From contig NC_030854.1 in assembly GCF_000208745.1 (NCBI RefSeq), forward strand, positions 28,568,821 through 28,632,820: 64,000 nt of DNA. The letters are read 5' to 3'. Every line of letters starts with the position of its first letter. The stretch's first letter is position 1. The position numbers and the translations under genes were made by a program. Source of the DNA: Theobroma cacao (Eukaryota > Streptophyta > Magnoliopsida > Malvales > Malvaceae). This document shows positions 36,557-48,459 of this stretch, one piece after another. The notes under the pieces are model-generated. The model was given only the letters and a program-made list of their open reading frames with translations, ran no database searches and was not told the DNA's origin.

Positions 36557-36731
36557 AGCTGGTGCATGATCCCCTACTTAAATAATAAGATTTAAATCTC
36601 ATTTCTCTTGATTATAATATATATATATATATATATAATATTGNAGCTGGTGCATGATCCCCTACTTAAATAATAAGATTTAAATCTCATTTCTCTTGAT
36701 TATAATATATATATATATATATATAATATTG
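36557..36731. repeat. Exact 87-bp duplication split by a single N
   Basis: 36557-36643 and 36645-36731 are identical over 87 bases, including the length of the TA run, and the N at 36644 is the only base between them. This is best explained as overlapping contig ends joined with a placeholder N. Confidence 0.9.
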
Positions 36732-37708
36732 ATGTGAAAGATGAAAAATATTACATGATTATATTATCAGGTTAAATTAATATATCATCGTTATCATCAA
36801 TTATTATTATATATCAACATATTACATCATTATCAATTATGATATGTTAATATATATTATCAGTATTATACGACATAGAATGATAATACTTATTAAAATA
36901 AAAATATAAAGACTTATTTAACTGACAATAAAAATACACATATTAATTAAACGTAACAACAGTAAAAAAGTTTATTTAAATTTTTCTAAATAGTTTAAAG
37001 TTTTTTAGATATTATGCTTTAAATATTGGATTAAATCATATTTTTTGTCTATGTTATAAAAAATATATTTAATCCTTATATAATAACTTATATAAATTAA
37101 TTTATTTTTTTTAAAATTTATTAATATTATTTTAAATTTTAACATCATTAAATATACTAACATGATAGTTACCGTACTAACATGACACAGATTGCATGTC
37201 ATTAGTTGACATGGATAAGAAGACACTCCATCTACATATAATTTGCAATATTTACCACCAGAAAATACTAGGTTTTCTTGGAAAAGAAAGTTCAAATTTT
37301 CTTAAAGGTTTACAAATTAAGTAATATTAATACTAATAAAATCTCAATCGGGACAAAATTAGTAAAAAACACGTTTTCTTGAACTTGTGGCAGGTGACCT
37401 AATGCTACAAATATGTTACAGGACTTCAGTGGGAAGTTATACGATTTCTATGGAACGATGTGACCCTAATTTCCCCCATTCTAAACCCGTCCCCAAATTT
37501 CATGACACCGACAATTTAAAGCCTCATCAAATTGAGTATCTGAGTTCCTTCTCCTTGTCACCGAGCACTGACACAAACAAATTCGAAAGAGATTGAATTG
37601 AAACATCATTGAGATAACAGGGAGAGAAGTAAACAAAACAAGATCTTAGTTTATTTTCAAAAAGAAAAGAAAAACAAAGAGACAGTTCTTATACATGTAT
37701 ATGACTCC

Positions 37709-40700
37709 CTAGCTCTCATAATCTGGGCTAGTTTCTGCCATGGTAGATGAGGGTGGATCCAGCCTAGTAAGAACTTCAGGTATGCCAGCAGCATCCCTAA
37801 TAATCTGCATCAAACGACAAAATAATTCAAAATGCAATGTTGGTCTTTCCCAGCTATCTCTAAAACTGGTGATTACTTATGCTACACCCCTATTGCATTT
37901 TAGGCCTCAGACATATGTGCAGTTGTGCACCAATTCTTATTTGGTCCTATGGCCACATTTCAAGATCCACAGATCATTTATACGAGTTGGGAAATTCATC
38001 CCGCAATCACCTTAGGACCTGCTACTTAAGTTAAACCAACACAACCTATATTAGCTTTCATGGTTTTTTTTTTTAATTCTCCAAACTTATTCAACTACAA
38101 GAAATAGGTTTTCGCTTATTTTTTTCCCTATCCCCTTTCATTACTGCTACTTTAAGTCTTGTGATCTCCACATTGAACGGTAGCTGATCTTTCAAAATCA
38201 GTTCATCATCTACACAAGCTATTAACAGCAGAGGTCTCGTTGTGAATACTAAAAATCTATAGCAAACTTTTAATCTTAAGAATTGCTTCTACCCTACAGA
38301 AAGAAACAGAATATGAAGGTTCGTGGGGCAAATTTTTAACCTCCTCAGTCTAGTATTTTAAGCTCAGAAGTTTAGCAAGCTAATTTTTAAGTTATGACAC
38401 CGTAATATTATCAGCATACCTATCACAGTGTCCAACAGATTGAGAGATATTTTGTTAAGCCATGTGAATAAAAACAGTGACTACATATGTATTAAGTTGA
38501 ATAATATAGTTCATAAGAACATACCCAAAGGAGCCCCAGATCAATAGAGAAGTGAATAGAGCTAATGAGAAAAGACGTAATAATAGATGGCAACTAATAA
38601 ACTAAAATACAAAAGGTGAATCACTTAGCTAATTCAACGTAGAGACTCACAAAAAGACTATGCTACTTGGGTTACAGCAAAAAGTCCATTTTCTTATCAA
38701 TCAGCTCTACTCTAATGGATTTATAAGTTTCTCAAAAGAATAAAAAAATCTATGGTATAATTCTGATTTCCTTAAGGTATGAAATGCCCATTTCAGACCT
38801 TTGGTCACCTACGGTAATTGCTAATTACATCTATGTGGTGAACTCATTATATCTTATGTTATTGTCTACTTTAACAATGACTTATCTAGAAAACAACCTG
38901 AAGGCCCAGAAAGGGTAACTATAAATCCAAAATCAAAAGAAACAAAGACTGCAAAGTACAAATGTTAACTTACAAGGATCTCTTCATCAAGATAAGAAAT
39001 CATGAACAGTCTCTGGAATGTCCCACCTTGAAACACAAGAAACTTCAGCTCAGATTCATAAAAGAGTTGAATGCCAAACAAAAAGCTACATAATTTACCC
39101 TAAATCATGAACTTTTTCTGTACTATTTTACCCTTAACACATTTATAATCCAGGATGGGACAACTGAAGAAAGTTGCAAACAAAGTCACAAGTGATGACA
39201 AAATTAGAATAGGATCCTTTGATGGAACTGATTCTTTACCATCAAATAGGCAATGATTCCATAGCAAATGGATTGGTTCTCCTCTTTGCTCATAAGTAAT
39301 AATTTTATTAATGAGTAGTAAGTGTAGCCCATTTGTTGAAGCATACACAAGGGAAGGAGCAGAGCCAGGCTTCGGAGGAGGGGAGACCAGAGGGGTGAGT
39401 TCACAACATCCTTTATTTTGACTTTGTAAATTGTGAAACTCAAAAATTATTGTCCCTCAAAGGAAAAACCATTTAAACAATCTACTTTTGAAATTGCATC
39501 ATATTAATTTAACAACAAAAACTAAAAACAATAAGACGAAAAACAAGCCAGATACTGAGATCTACAAAAGCAATTTGCTGAAGATCTCTGCCTTCGTTGT
39601 GTTTGCCCACCCTTTGATGTCCTCAAACAACTGACTGGGCTTACAAGTGAACTGCAAGATATCCACTAAGATAAGAATTTGCCTGAAACAACAATCCCTT
39701 TTCCCAACTACACTTCCCACACCAACCAGCCAAAAGTTCAACTGATAGACTAGGCAATGTCCGAAGGACCCCAAAATGAGAAAATGTGGGGCAGTATGTA
39801 AGCAGCTCAGCTTACATGGTAACTCTATAATTTTCCAGGGGTATTATAAAAAACGAGAGAGTGTAACTCACAAACATAACCAGCCATTTACCTTACTCTT
39901 TTTTAATCTGACAGAAGGTTACAAAATGGCCAGCAGCCATCACAATCAGCTGGTAATATTTTTCCACTACATGGAATGAATTAATCAATTGGATTCATTA
40001 TTTCTGTTTAAAACCCACAATAAAACCATATAAGCATGTATGGATTATCATCATATCTGGCCCTTTTATCCTGATGTAGAAACACAGACCAACCAACTGC
40101 CCAATAACCTTGTTAGAGTTTTACAAAAAGCTGTGTTATACATCCATAACCAACCTGTAATAAGAATATTATGGGCCATATTCACATGCAGTTCAGCATT
40201 TTTAAGTTCCCATGCCCTTTGCTCTTGAAAGAAAGAATCCCATTTCATATATGAAGCTCTAAAATGGTTTCTAAATAATCAACTGCTTTCTCTACTAAAA
40301 AATTAAAAAAAAAAAAATGCATCAATTGTGAGTTATCATAACAATAATAAATCCAATGAGCACCTTCCAAAGCCTTTTTTAAACATCACATGTTTACTTT
40401 GTCAATCTCTGATTTAAATACTAAGAGCCATATAAAATGGAAAAAAGGAATGTTCATTTCCAATATTCTTTTCAGATACCTCAAAGTATGCCTATAGCAC
40501 TATTACTGTGAACATCTGCAAACGGGGACATCTCATAATGACAAAAGTGACGTTAATACCTAGCATCCATGAGGGTCATATGGCCATGGCCTACAATATT
40601 GATTCAGAAAAACATAAGCAAGCATACTGTTTCTCAGAATGCCAGCTTAGATTAGGTTTCAATTAGGTCTTTTGTGGTCATTTCAGCTTGGTCTTGTATG

Positions 40701-43700
40701 ATTATGTACATTAACAGTTTATATTGCTCTCAGCTATATTATCTTAAAGGGGAAAAAATTTGAAATGCTTACTCAGAGGAACTCTCAGTCCACTGGCCAC
40801 TGCATCCCTAATAGGAACAGGAAGTTGCTGGACAGTGTTAACAGCCTGACTATATGCACTTTTTAGCTGTTCTGGTATTGTTTCTTCAACAACAGTTGGT
40901 GATTCAAGAATCCCCTCAACATATTCTTCTTTCATTCGTAGTGGTCCCTCAATGGATACCCTGGTGGAAAGAATACATTTGCTTTCTATCTGCATTCCAC
41001 CAAAGATAACCTCAAATCACTAGAAAATTTTGTAACAAGGAAGTTTTTCCTAGTACTCAGATAAACTATGGTTAGCAAAAGTTAAAAAAGCGGCTATTCA
41101 TAACTCTAATCCTTGAGGGAGATATTCAATCAGAGTTACCATAACTCTTAGATTAAAATTCAAACAGCAGTTTAAAAACAGAAAACTTAAATGCTAAATG
41201 AATAAACAGCATTTATTCCACTTCTAAATTAAAGAAACTTATAAAGTTGTATGCAACACAAGCCAACAACAAAATTCAAATGAGAAATTAGCAGAGTGAA
41301 TACTTCCATTGCACAGCCAGCAAAGGCTCCCACAACGTCCAAGGAGGGTCCAAACGTATGCAACTCCACCTCTGCTTTCCACATATTGGACACATATTCT
41401 ACAAGTCTCAATGGAGCAATCTTATCATTGCACCAAGGTTGAGATGATCATGAAAAACAAAGAAATAGAGGCAATAATTCTAAAATCCATCTCCATTAAT
41501 TTGAATTTGACAGCGACAAAATTAAGAGACAAAACCTTCTAAATAAGAATCATCTGTACACATTATTGCTCCAATCCTCTTTAATCAGTGGGCCCCCTAC
41601 CAATGGTGCCAAATCTCACACAAATAAGAGCCCACCCACCTTTTAAACAGTGACATTTTGAACATAAACAATAAGGGCGAGTAACAACCAATATTAATAG
41701 TTGCGAAGCTCAAGCAAAATTAGTTAACATAAACATTTTTAAGTGGCCTGAAAATAGTGGTCTCATATTACTTGATCCCATTAATTTAATAATGATATCA
41801 ATGAACATCTAAGATGTTCATCCATCCAGTTTAATCTAGGGGCAATGTCTTTCAGTTGGATAATATGACAAACATAATCCGTACCTACTTCCATGATACT
41901 TAAGGAAAAATAAACTACTTCAATTAGCAATAATGGTTCAGGTTATATCATATTTTCTCCACATGGATTCGAAACCACTTCCATTGCGCAAAAAATTAGC
42001 AGAACCTATTCATGTTTTACTTAATGCTCAAGGTGTGTCAAGAAGTGGGAGCACATACCAGATGTTGTTGTACAGAAATTACGAATTGAGACCGCACACT
42101 TCATGCGGTTGGCTAACACCCCTTTTTTCTTAAAGAGAATTAATCCAATCTGAGAATTGATATACTAGTATGTATGATTTATTAAAGGAAGATGATGCAT
42201 ACAGATGTTAAGCATCCATACATAGTTCAAGCCAGAGCCTTCATATTCAAGATCATAGTGATGCAGTTGACATGCAACATTCATATGTGTACGCTTCATA
42301 GTAGAGCACATAAAGATGCCACGGAAATATTTACCGAGTTAAGCAGTTTGAAGTGTGCTGTAACCTTTGCATATCCATCCTTAAGAAGCAAATCCATCTT
42401 TGACAATTTTGCCAATGTCGAAGGGAATCTCCTGAAAAAGTACAAAGGAGTCACCAAGAAGATCAGCTGCTAGTCGATCAGAAAAATGGAGATCATCAAG
42501 CTATCAAAGGACACTCACTCAAATATGATTTTAGCAGCAGAAAGTCCAGGGCTTCCGAATCCAAACCACTCAAAGTTCCATCTACCTTCCAGAAAGGGAG
42601 ACCTGGAAAGCTATATAAACTAATAAAAGTCTTATGCAAAAGGTGAACATGCAAAAAGGCATTGTTTGACCAAGCACCTACGTTGTTGGCCTCGGTGTTG
42701 GATTGAGCCTCTCCAGGCCAGTTATCCTCTCATTCACATCAATTCGTTGTATATCTGTTGTCTTTCCTGTGACTAAAGCCTCAAAACCCCCAGCATCCTT
42801 AAACTGAAACAACATTTAATGCAAAAGTAAACATAAAAGGCCAAGCTTGAAGGTGCATAACAATACACATATACTTCATGGAATACTCACCAAATCAATG
42901 AATAAGTTATATTAGTCAATCTTTAAGTGACATAAATTAATTGAAAACATCTAGCCTTGTATGCTGACAAAGTTCTTTTTCCTCGAGCTAGTAGTACTGA
43001 CTTGAACTGTGAATGATCAATTACAACTGAATAAAAACCATCACCTATAGGAAAGTATGTTGACTCACAACAGGACAAAATTTATTATTGGATTGCATTC
43101 TAACTGAATGATAACTGATGGACAATATGAAGATAGACCAGTTTTGAAATTGAAGAAGGATAAGATAGAATGAATTACACCCATCATCCATGACTGTCAG
43201 TTTAATATTATTTCACGGCATTTCATATGTGTCAATTTCATCCTTTCATTGATCAGACTTCAGAAAGTTGATAGAAATAGTCACATAAGATAAAGTGTCG
43301 TACCATGTGAGAAGTATGGCAAGTGAAAAATAGGTGACTTGCACCTATCATCCCTTACATGTTTGTGCAATTATATTATAATAAGTTATAACATAATACA
43401 TTGTGACCTTTCACAAGTGGTTTAATGCTATCCATCATTTGGTTGTTATTGGGAAAAGAATAAAACTTTTCATATAAATGCCCAAATAAGCATTGATGTG
43501 GCAGACACATAAGCACCACGTCAGCCAGATTACTTATCATTCATTTTATCCTTTCCTTCTTCTTCCTTTCTTTTTCTTTTGTTTATGCACTTTTCTTGCA
43601 TATTTTCAGTCTTTTTCAGTAGTTTCACAAATCCAAACCCCTCTACTTTTCCTTATCCTCCATACCAATCACTGGCATCAATTAATTGACTTCACTGCTG

Positions 43701-44889
43701 ACAATAGTACAGCCCTGATTTTACTCTGTTTTTCCTCTTTTCCTCATTCAATCAACCCATTGTTCTCACTTACTCTCTCTAGACTCAAATGCCCTTTTTA
43801 CTAAATTTCAAAAAGTACCTTCACGAACTTATAAATGTAATTGTCTTATAAATTCACACCACAAAATCATGAATTCATGAGGGATGGGTTATTGGAGTTA
43901 TGGGAAATATGTAAAACTCCAAGTTGTTAATAAATAAAAATGAAATTATATATAAAAAAAAAATCATGGATAACAGGTGTAATTTACCCTATTTTTTTCT
44001 AACTTACACTTGCCACACGGCACACCTCTGTTGCTTATGTGATCATTTCCATCACAAGTCTTAGTGCCTAACAGAAGAAAGGATGCCATTGACACACTTC
44101 TGTTAAAGTCCCAGGGTACCATGTTACAATAGAAATGGAAATGTCATACATGAAAATGGACTAAATTAAAGAGGTCTCAAATGATGGTTATAGTTTTCCC
44201 CATACAAAACTTCAAAACTATACTACTGTATTCTTCTCCCTTCAAGTAACAATTATAGTCATTCAACTAAAGTACTAAACCAAAATACCAAATAATTACC
44301 CTCATCACTCGGAAGCCAAGATTAACATTTTTGCCGGTCCTGGAAATAGAAAAGATGAAACTATTTACGAACCCTTTAGCAATAGCAAGAAAAGGCAATT
44401 GCCGGGCAGAAACTAGGCAACTAACGGAAACAGATTTGAATTAGTCATAAAAAAAATGCCAAGTGTATTAATAGGGAAATTACTTGTAATTTGTTCCTTC
44501 GAATCAAAATTTGGCCAGAAACTGAAAAGCACTTCAAAATTCTTAAATCGTTTCTTTCTTTGGACAATTTCTATAACCATAAAATGATCAATAATTATAT
44601 TAGAGAAAAAGTCAAATAATAAGGGGAAACTCACAGCAAGAAGAAGAGATTCCTTAGCAGAAAGTCGCTCCATCTCTTTAGCATAAGTAGCCGGAGCTCC
44701 TCCGTGCACTGCTTGCTGAACCATTGCTCTACACGGCATTCTAAGACGGTTTCTCCGGTCGCCGGATCTCCTACGGTCACACTCCGGCAGTCTGACGAAA
44801 GAAACTCCCGCCAAAGACGAGGAAGACGAGGAAGAGAAGCCCGACCGAATTGCCGAAATTGCAGAAAACGATCCTTGCAGAGAAGCCAT
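37709..44889 (-). CDS. FBN7: Plastid-lipid-associated protein / fibrillin, FBN7 (PGL34) type
   Basis: Fibrillins are lipid-binding structural proteins of chloroplast plastoglobules and thylakoid margins. Seven exons read cleanly with GT-AG borders on the minus strand: 44889-44635, 42803-42682, 42602-42519, 42431-42335, 40989-40773, 39026-38974 and 37804-37709, giving 307 residues, the length I recall for FBN7 proteins (about 300-308). Residues 1 to about 55 form a Ser- and Arg-rich chloroplast transit peptide. The fibrillin (PAP) domain runs from about 75 to 290, with ITGLERLNPTPRPT (exon 2), LEGRWNFEWFG (exon 3), IEGPLRMKEEYVEG (exon 5), the family signature SGTFQRLFMISYLDEEIL (exon 6) and RDAAGIPEVLTRLDPP (exon 7). 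Placement as FBN7 rather than FBN5 rests on length and on adjacency to VQ and POLD2 genes; a tree would decide. The introns reach 1.8 kb and hold no gene; one (39350-39420) carries GGAGCAGAGCCAGG, perhaps a hAT remnant. Start: first in-frame ATG, with good transit-peptide composition. Confidence 0.93.
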
Positions 44890-47800
44890 TGATGAAATGG
44901 AAATTTTTCAAAGGGTTTCCTTTTTTTCTTTTATTTATTTGTTTATTGTGAAGCGAAAGAGTGAAGAATGAATTTTCGTCACTTCTGTGAAAGGGAGATT
45001 TTTATGTCAAAAACATTTGGTGCCTCCAATAACCGTTGGGGTCGGGAAACCGAACGTTTTTCATGCTTCGAAATAAAAATAATATTTTTAAATATTTTTT
45101 CTTTTAAAATATTTTTATATTTATGATATTACTTCTACATTATTAATTAATATCAATTTAATAATTTTATTTTGTGTTCTTATTAATCATATTATTGTTA
45201 ATATAATCAACAGAGTCAAATGTAAAAGAAAAGAAGAAATTAGCATTTAAATATTTTTTTAATTATAAATGTATGCATCCTTCTAGTAGAAAGTCAGTTT
45301 CATATGGTCAATCTCAAAATTATATTTACTAAAAAAATAAAGTTAAGCATGAATATGATTTTCATACATCATACATTTCTTTACAAGTATACTATATATA
45401 AAATAAGTAAACATTTTAAATATTTTATTTAATCCCGTGTATTATTTTGTGTTACACATTTTTCACTTTCACTTTTTTAAAATTATAAAAATAATAATAT
45501 TGAATAAATATTTTTTAATCTATTTAAATAAACATATAAGCATATTAAATTGCCATATACAAATAAAATAATTAGCTTGTTTAGAAGAAAATAAAAAATA
45601 AAATTAATTTTAATATTTACCTTTATTTAATTATTATCATGAAATTTTAGTTAATTGATGCATCCTTTTATTTAAAAATTTATATATGATTTTAACAATT
45701 ATGTAATATTCAAATATTTTAAATATATTATTTAATCATATATTTATTTTATTTTATTAAGTGTATTTTTTATGCTGCACTTTTATTTTATTTAATTATA
45801 ATTTTTTATGTTTTTTTCTTTTTCCCTTTTTTCTTATTTTCCTTTTTTTCTTTAATAAATTAAAGTAAAGCTTAAGGACCACATTATATGATATTTGTTG
45901 CCCAATTAATGCCTTTAGGATCTTAATTTAGTATAAAGTAATAAATATAATATAATTTTGTCAACGAATTGCTCTAAGACAAAATTTATTGATTTGATAT
46001 ATATGCCAATATCAATATATCATAACATCATTGAGAATGCTATTTACATATTAGTAATTAACATCAATTTAATATTTTTATTGGTTGTTAATATTAACCA
46101 TATCATTAATGATACAATCAAATAAACTTTTCAAGAATGTACTATTTTATTAGATTGATAAAGTGGAACATAAGGCAAAATATGAAATTAGCACTAAAAC
46201 ATTTTGTTCAATGATAAATGATTTATTTCCTTATTAAAAAGATGATTTTTACCCCATAACCTAAAATATTATACTTAATAAATAAATAAATTAAGCACGA
46301 ATATAATCTTTATGGATCTTATCATTTTGGATAAAATCGGCTTACCACATATAAAAGAAGTAAATATTTGAAACACATTATTTAATTAAGTGTATTGTTT
46401 TTATGTTACATATTTTCCACCTTCATTCCTTTCTTTTAAAAAAAAAATTATGAAAAGAATAGTGTGAAATAAACGAGAGCTAGAAGAAGAGGCCAGAGTC
46501 CTATGAGGGTAGAAGGTTTCGACATAAATGTGATAATGGTGGCAATTAGAATGATATCTATAGCAAGGAAGTTCGAAATTCAAATATGATTCAAGAGTAT
46601 AGTGAGATTTAAATTTTAAATTTATTCAATTTTTAGATTAGGGGATAAGATGGAGAAAGACTATTGGAATTCAGATAAAATTGTTCAAATTTAAGCACAT
46701 TTATTGAAAGTGGTATTGAAAACAATGTCATTAGGAAGGACTTTTCAAATAGTGTGAATGAATGAGGGAATGTTGGAATGGACTGTTGTGAAAGAAGGGT
46801 AGTAATCGTTGGGATAAAAGTTTGAATCTAAATAATGAGGAATGTTTGGGAAATAATGCTATTATAGTATGTAATGAAGAGAGAGAATTTAATTTTGTGG
46901 AGTGCTCTTATTTGGATAAGAGTTTTTTAAATTTTAGTCTTTTAAATTTAGAATTTTTTAGTAAAGTGTGAACAGTTGAAAGTGTCAAGGTCTCTTTCAA
47001 AGATTTTACATCGAGTAGCACATGATTATCTAGTTTAGAAGAGATGAATATGATAACACAAAAACCATGTCTATGGTAAAAAGATTGTAGACTTGTTTGC
47101 AGCTTCAAAAGAAAGAAGGGACTAAATTAGAGATGATAAATTGCAAGTTATAATTCACATCAGAGGTAACGTTTATGAAAGTGACGCTGAATTAGGAGAT
47201 AAGGTGGAGGAGGGAAGTATAATCAAAAGACCTAGAGAGAGGTAAGAGAGATAAGGTTTTGCAGAGCAATAAATGGGCAAAGGAAGTTATTGATGAATCT
47301 ATACAAGACTCGGATCAATATCTTTCTTTTCATACTAATCTCTGATACTAACTTGACGGAGACTAAAATAACATGAGATGTTGGTAACGTGACTGGTTTG
47401 GCATTTGAGAATTCAAAAAAGTTATTATTCAAATGGTGGCTGCAATCGAAAGGGAAGAGAGTGGTGATCCAAATCTTTGAATAGGTTTGGTTTTAATGTG
47501 TGGAGATAAAATGCTAATGAAGAAGCGGTAAAAGCTGGAGATAGCCAATGATAAGAGTTTGACATGGTTTAGGAATTTTTAAATAGAGATGGAATTCGAT
47601 TTGAAATAAGAATGTAGATGAAAGAGCTTAAGAGGTTGAACGGTAGGTTGAGAAGTTCATTTAAATTAAAAAATAGAGTTTTATATCTCTAAGTTTTATA
47701 AACATATTCAAATAATTTTAAATTGTTGAATTTGTGTTGAAATAGGAAGTTGCTTGCTGTATTTAAATAAACATGGACTTAGGGAGGGTTTTGTGGAGAT

Positions 47801-48272
47801 AAGGTTGGTGTGCAGACAGAGTTGGTGGGATGATCAAATGATTTTTTTTGATTTATTCAGACAAGGTTGTATGTGGACACCGTTTTTTTTTTTTAAATGT
47901 GGACACCAATTAATTTGTCTATATGTCTTGAGGTTTTAATTTTTATACTTTATTTTCATTTTGTACTCATAAAAGCCATAATTTATTTTGACTACGAGGA
48001 CTAGTAATAAAATTATGTACTTTTAAAAAATAGATTTTTTTACCGTCACAAGATTAATAATTAATCAACAGTAATTTTTTATTAAAAAATTTATTGTGAT
48101 TTTATCAACCGTACAATGATAAAATACTTTAAATATATAATTTAATCATGTATTTATTTTATTTAATTAAGTGCATATTTTGATGTCACACTTTTATAAT
48201 TTAATAAAAATATTTTTAATGTTATTTTATTGATATAGTATCTAAAATCCAATTAAAGTAAACTAGAAAAAT
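44890..48272. other. Intergenic DNA between the divergent FBN7 and POLD2 genes
   Basis: The first about 200 bases should hold the FBN7 leader and promoter. 45060-46400 is extremely AT-rich. 46450-47700 is richer in purines (GGAGATAAGGTGGAGGAGGG near 47195) and looks like the decayed coding strand of a retroelement, but stops are too frequent to name it. No intact gene. Confidence 0.45.
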
Positions 48273-48347
48273 GAAGCTAGTAGGCATCGAACCTCGCCTC
48301 CCAACGTGCAAGGTGAGGGCTGTAACAGTTGAGCTACATGCTCGCTA
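48273..48347 (-). pseudogene. tRNA-like sequence (tRNA-Ala(UGC)-like), pseudogene or SINE head
   Basis: On the minus strand it reads TAGCTCAACTGTTACAG, close to a tRNA A box, then an anticodon-loop-like CTTGCAC (anticodon TGC) and a perfect B-box core GGTTCGATGCC. Spacing between boxes suits a tRNA. Stem pairing is poor: only two or three of the acceptor pairs and part of the T stem match, so a functional tRNA is unlikely. It may be a decayed tRNA gene, an organelle-derived tRNA or the head of a tRNA-derived SINE. It ends 113 bases before the POLD2 start codon. Confidence 0.45.
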
Positions 48348-48450
48348 GAGTGTCACTCTGAATTATTTATTTTTACTGAAGATAACTTGGGATCTATAAA
48401 GTGTCTCCCCCGAGGGGGGAAGCAATAAAATTTCGGTCTCCATCTCTAAT

Positions 48451-48458
48451 TTTCCCGC
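48451..48458 (+). promoter_or_regulatory. E2F-type site at the POLD2 start
   Basis: TTTCCCGC, a perfect match to the E2F consensus TTTSSCGC, ends one base before the ATG at 48460. E2F factors drive S-phase genes, including replication proteins, in plants. Location within the leader is unusual but known for such genes. Confidence 0.5.
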
Positions 48459-48459
48459 C

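Larger units (their letters stand above)
32366..37708. other. Intergenic DNA between the VQ and FBN7 genes
   Basis: VQ 3'UTR at the start, including a CT-rich tract at 32492-32518. The rest is AT-rich with no recognised gene. It includes a CAGCA microsatellite (35974-36001), a false-looking 87-bp duplication around an N (36557-36731) and TA runs near 36620-36725. Small frames at 35784-36173 and 37387-37596 have no known motif. Confidence 0.5.

Noticed and set aside
43493..43804. 103-codon plus-strand frame with a hydrophobic stretch
   Set aside because: It lies in intron 1 of the minus-strand FBN7 gene in a T/C-rich tract; composition explains the open frame.
48273..48347. Calling the tRNA-like sequence a functional tRNA-Ala gene
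   Set aside because: Acceptor and T-stem pairing are badly broken, so only a pseudogene or SINE-head call is justified.
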